A DNA stretch of 37,966 nt from Clostridiales bacterium (GTDB taxonomy: Bacteria > Bacillota > Clostridia > Christensenellales > Aristaeellaceae). Where the stretch lies: positions 1 through 37,966 of the forward strand of contig SVGY01000022.1 in NCBI GenBank assembly GCA_015056145.1, written 5' to 3'. The notes under the pieces were generated by a model, which was not told where the DNA came from, searched no databases, and saw nothing but the letters and a program-made list of their open reading frames with translations. Of this stretch, positions 7,676 through 14,963 are shown in pieces (within the stretch, counting starts at the first letter, position 1; the number at the start of each line of letters is the position of its first letter). A program made the translations under genes and the position numbers.

Positions 7676-9343
7676 ATGAGCGAGAACATCCGTGTTACCA
7701 TAGGAGACAAGGAACGGGAGTATGCCAAAGGAACGAAGGTGGAAACCGTTCTGGAAAGCCTGCTTCCCGCCGGGGAGGCCTCCCGGGTGCTGGGGGTGAT
7801 GCGGGGCGGCGAATGCCTGGAACGCAAGGAATCCCTTGAAGAAAGCTGCATTCTTGTTCCCCTCACCTATATGGACGACGAAGGCCGCCGCATTGCCGAG
7901 CGGTCCCTCCGGTTTCTGTTTCTTGCAGCCATGAAGCGGCTGTATCCAGAAAAACAGGTACGCATCCTCAACTCCGTGGGCTACGGCCTTTATGCCCGGG
8001 CGAAGGATGACAGCCTCAGCCAGAAGCAGATCCAGGCCGTAGAGGCGGAAATGCTTCGCCTGAAGGCGGAGGATCTGCCCTTTGAAAAGGAGCAGTGGAC
8101 CCGGGAAGAAGCCGTGAGCTACTTTGACAGGCAGGGCCGCATGGATAAGGCGGAGCTGCTTCGCTACCGCCCCAGCAAAACCATTGCCATGTACCGCATG
8201 GGCGGCCTGTGCGAGTACTTCTACGGGGCGATGCTGCCCTCCACCGGCTGGGTGATGCCCTTCCGGCTGAAGCCTCACTTTCCCGGTGTGGTGCTCATGA
8301 GCCCCGCCCCCGATGCGCCGGATGCGCCCGCCCCCTATCAGCCCCACGCAAAGTTTCTCCGGGTATTCGGTCAGAGCCAGGAGTGGTGCAACATCCTTGG
8401 CGCAGGCAATGCGGTGGATATCAACCGGATGCTCACCGAAGGCCGCATGCGGGAATTCATCCGGGTCAACGAGGCGCTGCATGATAAGTCCATCGCCGCC
8501 ATCGCTGACGAGATTGTGGAAAGAAATGCCCGGATCATCATGATTTTCGGCCCCTCCTCCAGCGGCAAGACCACCTTTGCCAACCGGCTGGCGGTGCACC
8601 TGCGGGTACACGGCAAGCGGCCAAGGCTCCTCTCCCTGGACGATTTTTACCTAAACCGGGATGATCTGCCCCTGGAAGCCGACGGCACGCCGGATCTGGA
8701 GCATGTGGAGGCGCTGGATCTGCCTTTGCTCTCCCGTTGCCTGGAAGGGCTGCTGGGCGGCGAGGAAGTGGAAATGCCCAGGTATGATTTCACCGTGGCA
8801 CGCCGCAGCCCCCAGGGGGTCAGAATGCGCATCACCCCCGAGGAACCTCTGCTGGTGGAAGGCATTCACGGCATGAACGACCGCATTACTTCCGCCCTGC
8901 CGGAACAGCTGATGTACGGCGTTTACGTCAGCGCCCTTACCTGCATCAACCTGGACGACCACAACCGCATCCGCACCACCGACGTGCGCCTGCTGAGGCG
9001 GATTGTCCGTGACGTACGCATGCGCAACACTTCTCCCCGCCAGACCATCGCCATGTGGCCCAAGGTACGCTCCGGCGAGGAAAAATGGATTTTCCCCTAT
9101 CAGGAAAAAGCGGATGCACTCTTCAATACCTCGCTGCATTACGAGCTGCCCATCCTGAAATCCGTGGCCTACGAGCTGCTTTTGTCCATCACCAAAGATG
9201 AACCGGAGTACCTTATGGCCCACCGGCTGCTGAAAACACTGCACTATTTTCTCCCTGCCGATGGCAAGGTAATGAACGAGATTCCGCCCCTGAGCATCCT
9301 GAGGGAATTTGTGGGGGAATGCTCCTTTTACGACAACCATTGA
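7676..9343 (+). CDS. TGS-domain nucleoside kinase (uridine kinase-like)
   Basis: A 555-residue three-part protein typical of clostridia: an N-terminal TGS-like domain (about 1-65), a threonyl/alanyl-tRNA synthetase second-additional-domain-like middle (about 70-230) and a C-terminal PRK/uridine kinase domain. The P-loop is GPSSSGKTT near residue 291. The following LLSLDDFYLNRDDLP and LVEGIHGMND are typical of uridine kinases. It probably phosphorylates a nucleoside, but the exact substrate is not known for this fused family. Start ATG follows AAGGAGG. It lies 39 nt after the exonuclease gene in the same operon-like run. Confidence 0.9.
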   Translation: MSENIRVTIGDKEREYAKGTKVETVLESLLPAGEASRVLGVMRGGECLERKESLEESCILVPLTYMDDEGRRIAERSLRFLFLAAMKRLYPEKQVRILNSVGYGLYARAKDDSLSQKQIQAVEAEMLRLKAEDLPFEKEQWTREEAVSYFDRQGRMDKAELLRYRPSKTIAMYRMGGLCEYFYGAMLPSTGWVMPFRLKPHFPGVVLMSPAPDAPDAPAPYQPHAKFLRVFGQSQEWCNILGAGNAVDINRMLTEGRMREFIRVNEALHDKSIAAIADEIVERNARIIMIFGPSSSGKTTFANRLAVHLRVHGKRPRLLSLDDFYLNRDDLPLEADGTPDLEHVEALDLPLLSRCLEGLLGGEEVEMPRYDFTVARRSPQGVRMRITPEEPLLVEGIHGMNDRITSALPEQLMYGVYVSALTCINLDDHNRIRTTDVRLLRRIVRDVRMRNTSPRQTIAMWPKVRSGEEKWIFPYQEKADALFNTSLHYELPILKSVAYELLLSITKDEPEYLMAHRLLKTLHYFLPADGKVMNEIPPLSILREFVGECSFYDNH

Positions 9344-9408
9344 CACGGAAGACAGCATCATGCGTTTATGGTTTGCTTCCATACATACACCACAAGGGAG
9401 ACATTACT

Positions 9409-10758
9409 TTGGTTACAGCGATTGAAATTCTGAAGATACTGACGGGGATCATAGGCGTCGGGCTGAGCTTTTCGCTGATCTTTCAGCTGGTGGTCAGCTT
9501 TTTCGGCTTCAAAAAAACCACCCGGGATTACGAAACCCATGATCCTGAAATGCGTTTTCTGGTTCTGATTCCCGCCCACAACGAGGAAGCGGTGATCCCT
9601 GCCATCATTGAAAACATGCAGCAGATGGACTACCCAAAAGAACTGTACGATTTTTACGTCCTGGCTGACAATTGCACCGACCGCACTGCGGAGCTGTCCC
9701 GAAGCCTGGGGGCAAATGTACTGGAATTCCACAACCAGTCCAAGGACGAACCCACCGGCAAGACCGTCGCCCTGAAGAAAGCCTTCCTTGCGCTGGAAGG
9801 CTATCAGGAAAAATACGACGCCGTTTTCTTCTTTGATGCGGACAACCTGGTGGACAAAACCATGTTCCGGGAGGTCAACAGCCAGTTCCTTTCCAGCAGC
9901 TCCAACACGGAAGTGATTCAGTGCTATCTGGACTGCAAAAACAAGACGGGTATCATTGCCTATTTCTACTATCTTACCTACGTCGCCTCCAACCGTTTTC
10001 TGCAGTACGCCCGCTGCCGCATCGGGCTGAACACCTTCATCTGCGGCACCGGCTTTGCAGTGCGCACCCGCTACCTCTACCAGCGGGGCGGCTGGACCAC
10101 GGAAAGCCTCACTGAGGACGTGGAGCTGCAGTTTGACGCAACCCTGGAAGGCAGAAAAGTGCTGTGGAACAACAACGTCCGTGTTTATGACGAAAAGCCC
10201 ACCACCCTCAAGGCCAGCCTGCGCCAGCGCATCCGCTGGGCCCAGGGGCACTGGTACATCTTCTTTCGCAATCTTGGGCCCCTTTTCAAAAGACTGTTTA
10301 CAGGCAAGATCCCCCTGGGCGAGTTTTTCAGCATGCTGGTGCAGATGCTCTTCCCTGCCACCTTCCTGTTCTCCTTTATCAATGGCGTTCTGGTAGCCGT
10401 GCAGACGGTGCTTTCCTACCTGGCAACCAAAGCCATTCCCAATTATCCCACCGCTGATTTCAACCTGGTTTCGTCCCTCATCAGCCTTGCCCTGCTGGTA
10501 TACACCCTGATGGTGCAATGGTACTGGAGCGATTGGGTGGATAACAGAATCAAACCCAGTATCCGGGCGCTGCCCTATGCCCTCCTTTGCACCGCCCTGA
10601 ACACCCCGGTGGTCATCCTGGCCCAGTTTATCGGCCTGCTCAAATGCCGCCAGCAGACAGTGTGGGTAAAAACAGAGCACAAAATTAACCTCAGCAGGGA
10701 GGCCGCTTCCCAGATCACAGCACCTTCCCTTTCCTCCGAAAACAAAGAAGGGGTTTGA
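9409..10758 (+). CDS. Membrane glycosyltransferase family 2 (processive type)
   Basis: A 449-residue GT2 enzyme. A membrane segment (about 8-35) precedes the catalytic domain with LIPAHNEE, ADNCTDRT, the donor-binding DAD in FFDADN, TEDVEL and the Q-x-x-R-W motif in RQRIRWAQGHW. Three to four hydrophobic segments close the C-terminus. This arrangement fits cellulose- or hyaluronan-synthase-like enzymes that polymerise and export a surface polysaccharide; the sugar is not predictable. I use TTG 9409 because AAGGGAG (9394-9400) sits eight bases upstream. A longer frame from 9319 would overlap the kinase gene and lacks a ribosome site. Confidence 0.85.
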   Translation: MVTAIEILKILTGIIGVGLSFSLIFQLVVSFFGFKKTTRDYETHDPEMRFLVLIPAHNEEAVIPAIIENMQQMDYPKELYDFYVLADNCTDRTAELSRSLGANVLEFHNQSKDEPTGKTVALKKAFLALEGYQEKYDAVFFFDADNLVDKTMFREVNSQFLSSSSNTEVIQCYLDCKNKTGIIAYFYYLTYVASNRFLQYARCRIGLNTFICGTGFAVRTRYLYQRGGWTTESLTEDVELQFDATLEGRKVLWNNNVRVYDEKPTTLKASLRQRIRWAQGHWYIFFRNLGPLFKRLFTGKIPLGEFFSMLVQMLFPATFLFSFINGVLVAVQTVLSYLATKAIPNYPTADFNLVSSLISLALLVYTLMVQWYWSDWVDNRIKPSIRALPYALLCTALNTPVVILAQFIGLLKCRQQTVWVKTEHKINLSREAASQITAPSLSSENKEGV

Positions 10759-10787
10759 AAAACAGCCCGATGAACGGTACAACAAAT

Positions 10788-10826
10788 ACAGCGCAGCAAG
10801 CGGTAACTTGCTGCGCTGTTTGTATA
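10788..10826 (+). terminator. Terminator after the glycosyltransferase operon
   Basis: A perfect 13-bp stem, ACAGCGCAGCAAG with CTTGCTGCGCTGT, six-base loop, then TTGTAT. The following 175 nt (10827-11001) show no gene; I see only a weak AACCGA/TCGGTT hairpin near 10990-11012. Confidence 0.85.
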
Positions 10827-11001
10827 GAGACCGAAAAAAAGAAAATGCTTGTTTCCCTGAGAAACATAAGCGCATTTGTTCGTCGCCCTGGGCGGCGGGC
10901 AGGTGTGCTTTTTGTACCTTCCGGGGCGGCAGGCAGACGGCCAAAACCGGCACGACAGCCCGAAAGACCCCTATGAAAACAAATGAACGAACCGAAGTTT
11001 T

Positions 11002-11240
11002 TCAATCGGTTTTCATTACCCGTATGAGGTGATTCAGCGCTTCCTTTTGAGGCTTGGTCAGGGATGACCAGGCAGAAAACATCTGCTGCTGTTCGGGATT
11101 TAGCTCTACCATACTGCCCTCGGCAAAAAACTGAGCCAGCGAGATATCAAAGCCTTCACAGATGGATTCAAGTGTTGCGATGGAGGGGGTCGTATTTCGT
11201 TTGAATATATTTGCGATGGTAGATTGGGACAGTCCTACTG
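11002..11240 (-). pseudogene. XRE-family regulator, N-terminus removed at a repeat junction
   Basis: Reads as the last ~78 residues of an XRE-type helix-turn-helix regulator: AVGLSQSTIANIFKRN, then TTPSIATLESICEGFDISLA and QFFAEG, ending LIRVMKTD. The first ~20 residues of the HTH domain, including any start codon, are missing. Upstream of AVGLSQS the sequence is a copy of the palindromic repeat (GCCGGTAAGCGG at the junction). The frame continues through repeat sequence but gains no plausible start or ribosome site. Insertion of the repeat, or a deletion ending in it, truncated the gene. What remains is too short to bind DNA normally. Confidence 0.75.
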
Positions 11241-11470
11241 CCGGTAAGCGGTAGTCTCTTTTTGCACACTGAGTTGTATACAAATGTGGTCTTCTTTTGC
11301 TTCTTTTCTTCTGACCCAGAAGAAAAGAAGGCCCCCGGCAGGGGCAGCGGCGGGGGTGGGTTGCAGCAGTGCAGGCGGGAGAAGGCTTTTCTCCGGGAAA
11401 AGCCCCCTCCCGCACCCTCCCGAAAAGCGTATATAAGGAGCATGCATTGCACAAAAAAGAGACTGCCGGC
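11225..11470. repeat. Long-form palindromic repeat, single dispersed copy
   Basis: One full unit of the family seen at 2206-2930. It has the bidirectional terminator hairpin (GCCGGTAAGCGGTAGTCTC with T-run), the core palindrome CTTCTTTTCTTCTG/CAGAAGAAAAGAAG, CCCCCGGCAGGGG, and the GGCTTTTCTCCGGGAAAAGCC palindrome with its CTCCCG flank. Its right end returns to GACTGCCGG. It marks the break point of the XRE gene. Confidence 0.8.
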
Positions 11471-11477
11471 AGGGGAG

Positions 11478-11557
11478 ATGGAAAGGATGGAGTTATCCTT
11501 CACTTGCCATCATGCAAGCAACGGAACCGCAAGCTTTGGTTAGCTTGCGGTTCCTTG
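11478..11557 (+). repeat. Two-hairpin element, copy 1 (other at 27268-27351)
   Basis: AAGGATGGAGTTATCCTT forms a short hairpin, followed about 30 nt later by a long stem, GGAACCGCAAGC with GCTTGCGGTTCC, then CTTGTATTG. The 27-kb copy keeps the first hairpin exactly but has a different second stem with paired changes (AACAGCAAGC/GCTTGCTGTT). It lies directly upstream of the GNAT gene and may act as its leader terminator. The class is not recognised. Confidence 0.5.
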
Positions 11558-11610
11558 TATTGCTGTGATAGAATGAAAGCGATAAATTTGAAGTTTACGG
11601 AGGAATAAAG

Positions 11611-12174
11611 ATGCTTACACACGTTGGCACAAAAACAATAGAGACGGAGAGATTAATACTTCGAAGGTTCGAATATACAGATGATGACGCAATGCTTAAA
11701 TATTGGGTTGCAGACGAGAAAATACAATCATTATATTCTGAACCAGTGTACTCTACTAAAGATGAGGTAAAAGGATTGCTTGACAAGTATATAGGTTCTT
11801 ATGAAAAGAATGACTATTATCGTTGGGCTGTTGTTGAAAAAACAACGGGTGAATGTATAGGACAGATAGCATATTTTTTGGTTGATAGTAAGAATCATTT
11901 TGCGGAAATTGAATATTGCATTGGTTCGGATTTTCAGTGTAAAGGTTTTGCAACAGAGGCAACAAAAGCAGTTATTGCATATGGATTTGATAGAATGAAT
12001 TTGCACAAGGTTCAAATTTGTACTAAGACTATCAATGAACCATCAAAACGAGTAATAGAAAAATGTGGTTTTGTATATGAAGGAACATTGAGAGACTATT
12101 TCTATATGAACGGAGAATATGTTGGAAGATTATATTTTTCAATATTAAGAAATGAGTTTGAAACTATGGAATAG
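11611..12174 (+). CDS. GNAT acetyltransferase, RimJ/RimL type
   Basis: A 187-residue acetyltransferase. It opens with TIETERLILRRFEYTDDDAM, typical of RimJ/RimL-like N-acetyltransferases. The acetyl-CoA loop region follows in GSDFQCKGFATEATKAVIAY, and CTKTINEPSKRVIEKCGFV plus EGTLRDY mark the C-terminal part. The substrate (a protein N-terminus, an antibiotic or a small amine) is unknown. Start ATG follows GGAGG at 7-8 bases. Base composition is much more AT-rich than the neighbours, and the gene is enclosed by repeat copies and structured elements, so it was probably acquired. Complete and apparently functional. Confidence 0.88.
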   Translation: MLTHVGTKTIETERLILRRFEYTDDDAMLKYWVADEKIQSLYSEPVYSTKDEVKGLLDKYIGSYEKNDYYRWAVVEKTTGECIGQIAYFLVDSKNHFAEIEYCIGSDFQCKGFATEATKAVIAYGFDRMNLHKVQICTKTINEPSKRVIEKCGFVYEGTLRDYFYMNGEYVGRLYFSILRNEFETME

Positions 12175-12250
12175 GATATTGGTAGGAGAGACAAATTTCA
12201 GTTTTCCGAAGTAGACAAACTCCAATTTATTGAGTTCCCAAAAATCCATA

Positions 12251-12383
12251 GGAGGGCGCAATTATGCGCACCGTTCCGGTGCATTGCGTTTATACTAGTA
12301 CATAAGTGAGCGAGCATCCGGCATGCACCGGATGCTCCTTTGTTCGTTGCAGAATAAATTGTTCCTTAACAGTTCTCCCACCG
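12251..12383 (+). repeat. Structured intergenic element, copy 2
   Basis: Same element as 1-137. The first hairpin (12257-12288) has an outer stem CGCAAT/ATTGCG and an inner stem GCACCG/CGGTGC. The second hairpin (12312-12337) is a perfect 10-bp stem, GAGCATCCGG/CCGGATGCTC. The end CTCCCACCGG runs straight into the palindromic repeats. It lies about 80 nt after the GNAT stop. Confidence 0.6.
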
Positions 12384-12822
12384 GTAAGCGGTAGTCTCTT
12401 TTTGCACACTGAGTTGTATACAAATGTGGTCTTCTTTTGCTTCTTTTCTTCTGTCACAGAAGAAAAGATGGCCCCCGGCAGGGGCAGCGGCGGGGATGTG
12501 CTGCAGCGGTGCAAGCGGGAGAAGCATGTATTGCATAAAAAAGAGACTGCCGGTAAGCGGTAGTCTCTTTTTGCACACTGAGTTGTATACAAATGTGGTC
12601 TTCTTTTGCTTCTTTTCTTCTGACTCAGAAGAAAAGAAGGCTCCCGGCAGGGGCAGCGGCAGGGATGGGTTGCAGCGGTGCAGGCGGGAGAAGCATGTAT
12701 TGCACAAAAAAGAGACTCCCGTTTTGCGGTAGTCTCTTTTTGCACACTGAGTTGTATACAAATGCGGTCTTCTTTTGCTTCTTTTCTTCTGACCCAGAAG
12801 AAAAGAAGGCCCCCGGCAGGGA
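12380..12822. repeat. Tandem array of short-form palindromic repeats (169-bp period)
   Basis: GCGGTAGTCTCTTTTTGCAC recurs at 12388, 12557 and 12726, a strict 169-bp period. The first two units keep the bidirectional terminator hairpin and the CTTCTTTTCTTCTG core palindrome but lack the ~55-bp segment with the GGCTTTTCCCCGGG palindrome present in the long form; the third unit ends after its core palindrome. The array stops nine bases before the MATE stop codon, so it probably also serves as that gene's terminator. The 12175-12830 interval has no gene. Confidence 0.8.
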
Positions 12823-12830
12823 TTCTGCCA

Positions 12831-14201
12831 TTATAACTCTTCCGCCAGCGCCTTTCTCTTTTCCCACTTGCCGGAAAGGAAGTAGATCATGCCCGGGATG
12901 GCGCAGCCGTAGGGCGCAAGGCCGTATCCCAGCACAAAGCCGAAGAAGCCCCAATTCAGCACGATGCCAAACAGCCAGCTCAGGCCGATGCGCAGCACAA
13001 CGCCGTCCAGAAGGGCCAGCACCATGCCCAGCTTGGCGTTGCCTATGCCGGTGATAAAGCCGCCGGTGCCCCGCATGATGGCAAAGGCAGGGAACATCCA
13101 GACGATGGCAGCCACAAAGGTCTTGGAAAGCTCCATTACCTTTGTATCATCGGTAAAGAGGGAAAACAGCAGCTCACGGCAGAACAGGTACAGAATCAAA
13201 AACAGCGCAGTAAAGGCGAAGGAATACATCCAGGTGTACCATACCACCTTTTTGGCACGCTCCTTTTGCCCGGCGGCGATGTTCTGGCCGATCATGGGGG
13301 AGGCGGCAAACTGGAGCCCCTGGGATACCTTGTTGCACAGGTCGTCTATGCGCATGCCCACGCCGAAGGTGGCGGAAGCGATTACACCCACCTTGTTCAC
13401 AAGGGCGTTGACAAACAGCAGGGAAAGGTTGATAAAGCCTGCCTGAACCGCCATGGGGGTACCCAGGGAGCCGATGAGCTTTGCATAGCGGCCCTCGATG
13501 CGGAAGTGCTCCTTATCCATCTCAAAGCCAAGCTCCTGCCGGTGGCAGTAGAGGTACAAAAGGCTGAAGAGGAAAGATGCAGCCTGGCCGATGATGGTGG
13601 CTGCCGCAGCGCCGGCAACGCCCCAGCCCAGGATGCCCGTAAAGAGAATGTCCAGCACCAGGTTGATGACCGAAGCAATGGCAATGAACAGAAAGGGGCG
13701 CTTGGAATCGCCCATACCCCGGAGGACGGCGGAAACCATGTTGTATCCAGCGGTGAATACAAGGCCAGCGCCACAGATGATCAGGTAGCTCATGGCCATA
13801 GTGGTGGCATCATCGTGGATCTGCATAATGCGGATGATGGGCTGGCACAGCGCAAGGATGAAAACCGTCATCACAAGGCCCAGGAGCAGGATCAGCAGGA
13901 ACAGAGTGCCGATGATGCGGCTCAGTTCCTTCTTTTTGCCTGCGCCAATGGCCTGGGAGATCAGCACCTGCCCGGCATTGGAAAACCCAAGGCACAGCAT
14001 GGTGACAAAGTTCAGTATCTGGCTGCTCTGGGATACTGCTGCAAGGCCTTCTTTACCCACACAGTTGCCCACGATCATCATATCGATGGCGGAGTAGAGC
14101 ACCTGCATGGCGTTGGAGGCCATAAAGGGCAGCGTGAAGCGGATCAGCTGCCGGGGAATATTGCCGTGGGTAAAATCTCGGGAAAGTGTTGCGGAACTCA
14201 T
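12831..14201 (-). CDS. MATE-family multidrug/Na+ antiporter
   Basis: A 456-residue inner-membrane protein with about twelve hydrophobic segments. It begins with the typical MATE entry (HGNIPRQLIRFTLPFMASNA, then YSAIDMMIVGNCVG and GLAAVSQSSQI). The second half repeats the fold, with MAVQAGFINLSLLFVNALVN and QGLQFAASPMIGQNI. MATE proteins export cationic drugs or metabolites in exchange for Na+ or H+. The start at 14201 (ATG AGT TCC) has AAAGGAAG upstream; a longer frame to 14297 lacks a ribosome site and overlaps the upstream gene. It follows the YbaK-like gene by 58 nt, so they probably share a promoter. Confidence 0.92.
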   Translation of the reverse strand: MSSATLSRDFTHGNIPRQLIRFTLPFMASNAMQVLYSAIDMMIVGNCVGKEGLAAVSQSSQILNFVTMLCLGFSNAGQVLISQAIGAGKKKELSRIIGTLFLLILLLGLVMTVFILALCQPIIRIMQIHDDATTMAMSYLIICGAGLVFTAGYNMVSAVLRGMGDSKRPFLFIAIASVINLVLDILFTGILGWGVAGAAAATIIGQAASFLFSLLYLYCHRQELGFEMDKEHFRIEGRYAKLIGSLGTPMAVQAGFINLSLLFVNALVNKVGVIASATFGVGMRIDDLCNKVSQGLQFAASPMIGQNIAAGQKERAKKVVWYTWMYSFAFTALFLILYLFCRELLFSLFTDDTKVMELSKTFVAAIVWMFPAFAIMRGTGGFITGIGNAKLGMVLALLDGVVLRIGLSWLFGIVLNWGFFGFVLGYGLAPYGCAIPGMIYFLSGKWEKRKALAEEL

Positions 14202-14259
14202 GGTACTTCCTTTCTGTATATAAAAAAGAGGAAATGAAAAAAGAAACAGCTCAGGGCCG

Positions 14260-14733
14260 TCAGCTGTCCGGCAGTCGGCATACATCCACCCAGCCAAGGG
14301 GCGCAGCGTATTTTTCCAGCTCGGGGATGGTCAGCTCTATGGCGCTGTTGGCGCTGCCGCAGGCGGGAAATACCGTCTCAAAGCGTTTCAGGCTTTCATC
14401 CAGGTAGACCCGTACGCCCGCGTTCAGCGCAAAGGGACACACGCCGCCCACTGCGTGGCCGGTCATATCCAGAACCTGTTCGGGGGTGAGCATCCTTGCC
14501 TTGACGCCGAAAAGGGCCTTGTACTTGGCGTTGTGAATGCGGGCATCCCCGGCGGCAACGATCATCACCGCTTCATCGTTCAAAAGAAAGGTGAGGGATT
14601 TGGCAATGCGGGCCGGGTCGCACTGAAGGGCCTTTGCAGCCAGCTCCACCGTGGCGCTGGATACGTCAAATTCCAGAATGCGGTTTTCCATGCTGCGAGC
14701 AGCAAAATATTCCCTTACAGGTTGTATGGACAT
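14260..14733 (-). CDS. YbaK/EbsC-family aminoacyl-tRNA deacylase
   Basis: A 157-residue single-domain protein of the YbaK/ProX editing family, which hydrolyses mischarged aminoacyl-tRNA (commonly Cys-tRNA(Pro)). The sequence shows the ordered signature: VELAAKALQCDPARIAKSL (near the N-terminus), VMIVAAGDARI, the conserved Lys in NAKYKALFG, and GHAVGGVCPFAL followed by VYLDESL. The start at 14733 is followed by SIQPVREYFAARSM, matching family length. An in-frame GTG further upstream is possible but badly placed relative to its AAGGAG. It is first gene of a two-gene minus-strand unit with the MATE exporter. Confidence 0.88.
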   Translation of the reverse strand: MSIQPVREYFAARSMENRILEFDVSSATVELAAKALQCDPARIAKSLTFLLNDEAVMIVAAGDARIHNAKYKALFGVKARMLTPEQVLDMTGHAVGGVCPFALNAGVRVYLDESLKRFETVFPACGSANSAIELTIPELEKYAAPLGWVDVCRLPDS

Positions 14734-14808
14734 GCAGCCTTGTTTTCCTTTCCCGGATATGCGGCACAGGGAGATACGCAGATATCCTGTATTTTTATTC
14801 ACCAGATG

Positions 14809-14837
14809 ATTGTATTCTCCTTTTTGAAAAAAAGCAA
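14809..14837 (-). promoter_or_regulatory. Promoter for the YbaK-MATE unit
   Basis: On the minus strand, TTGCTT (complement of 14832-14837), a 17-bp spacer and TACAAT (complement of 14809-14814). It is divergent from the GH43 promoter. Confidence 0.5.
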
Positions 14838-14853
14838 CCTCAGACAAAAATAA

Positions 14854-14930
14854 TACGAAAAAAAGTCCGTAAATGGGTTGTTTTCAGTTTTTTAATGAAG
14901 TATAATAACTTTCGTAAATAATTGTCCGTA
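14854..14930 (+). promoter_or_regulatory. GH43 promoter with flanking candidate operators
   Basis: TTGTTT at 14878-14883, a 17-bp spacer and TATAAT at 14901-14906. TACGAAA (14854-14860) and TTTCGTA (14910-14916) form an inverted pair around the promoter, and GTCCGTA occurs on both sides (14865-14871 and 14924-14930). This symmetry suggests a repressor or activator controlling the glycosidase genes. No regulator gene lies next to it. Confidence 0.5.
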
Positions 14931-14963
14931 CAACTACATTTTTGGAAAAGGTGGTATGTAATC

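Noticed and set aside
11478..11557. Fluoride-riboswitch-like GGATGGAGTT string
   Set aside because: It resembles the start of the crcB motif (GAUGGNGUUC), but the later conserved AACCGC...CUGAUG part needed for the pseudoknot is absent here and in the second copy, and no fluoride exporter or related gene follows.
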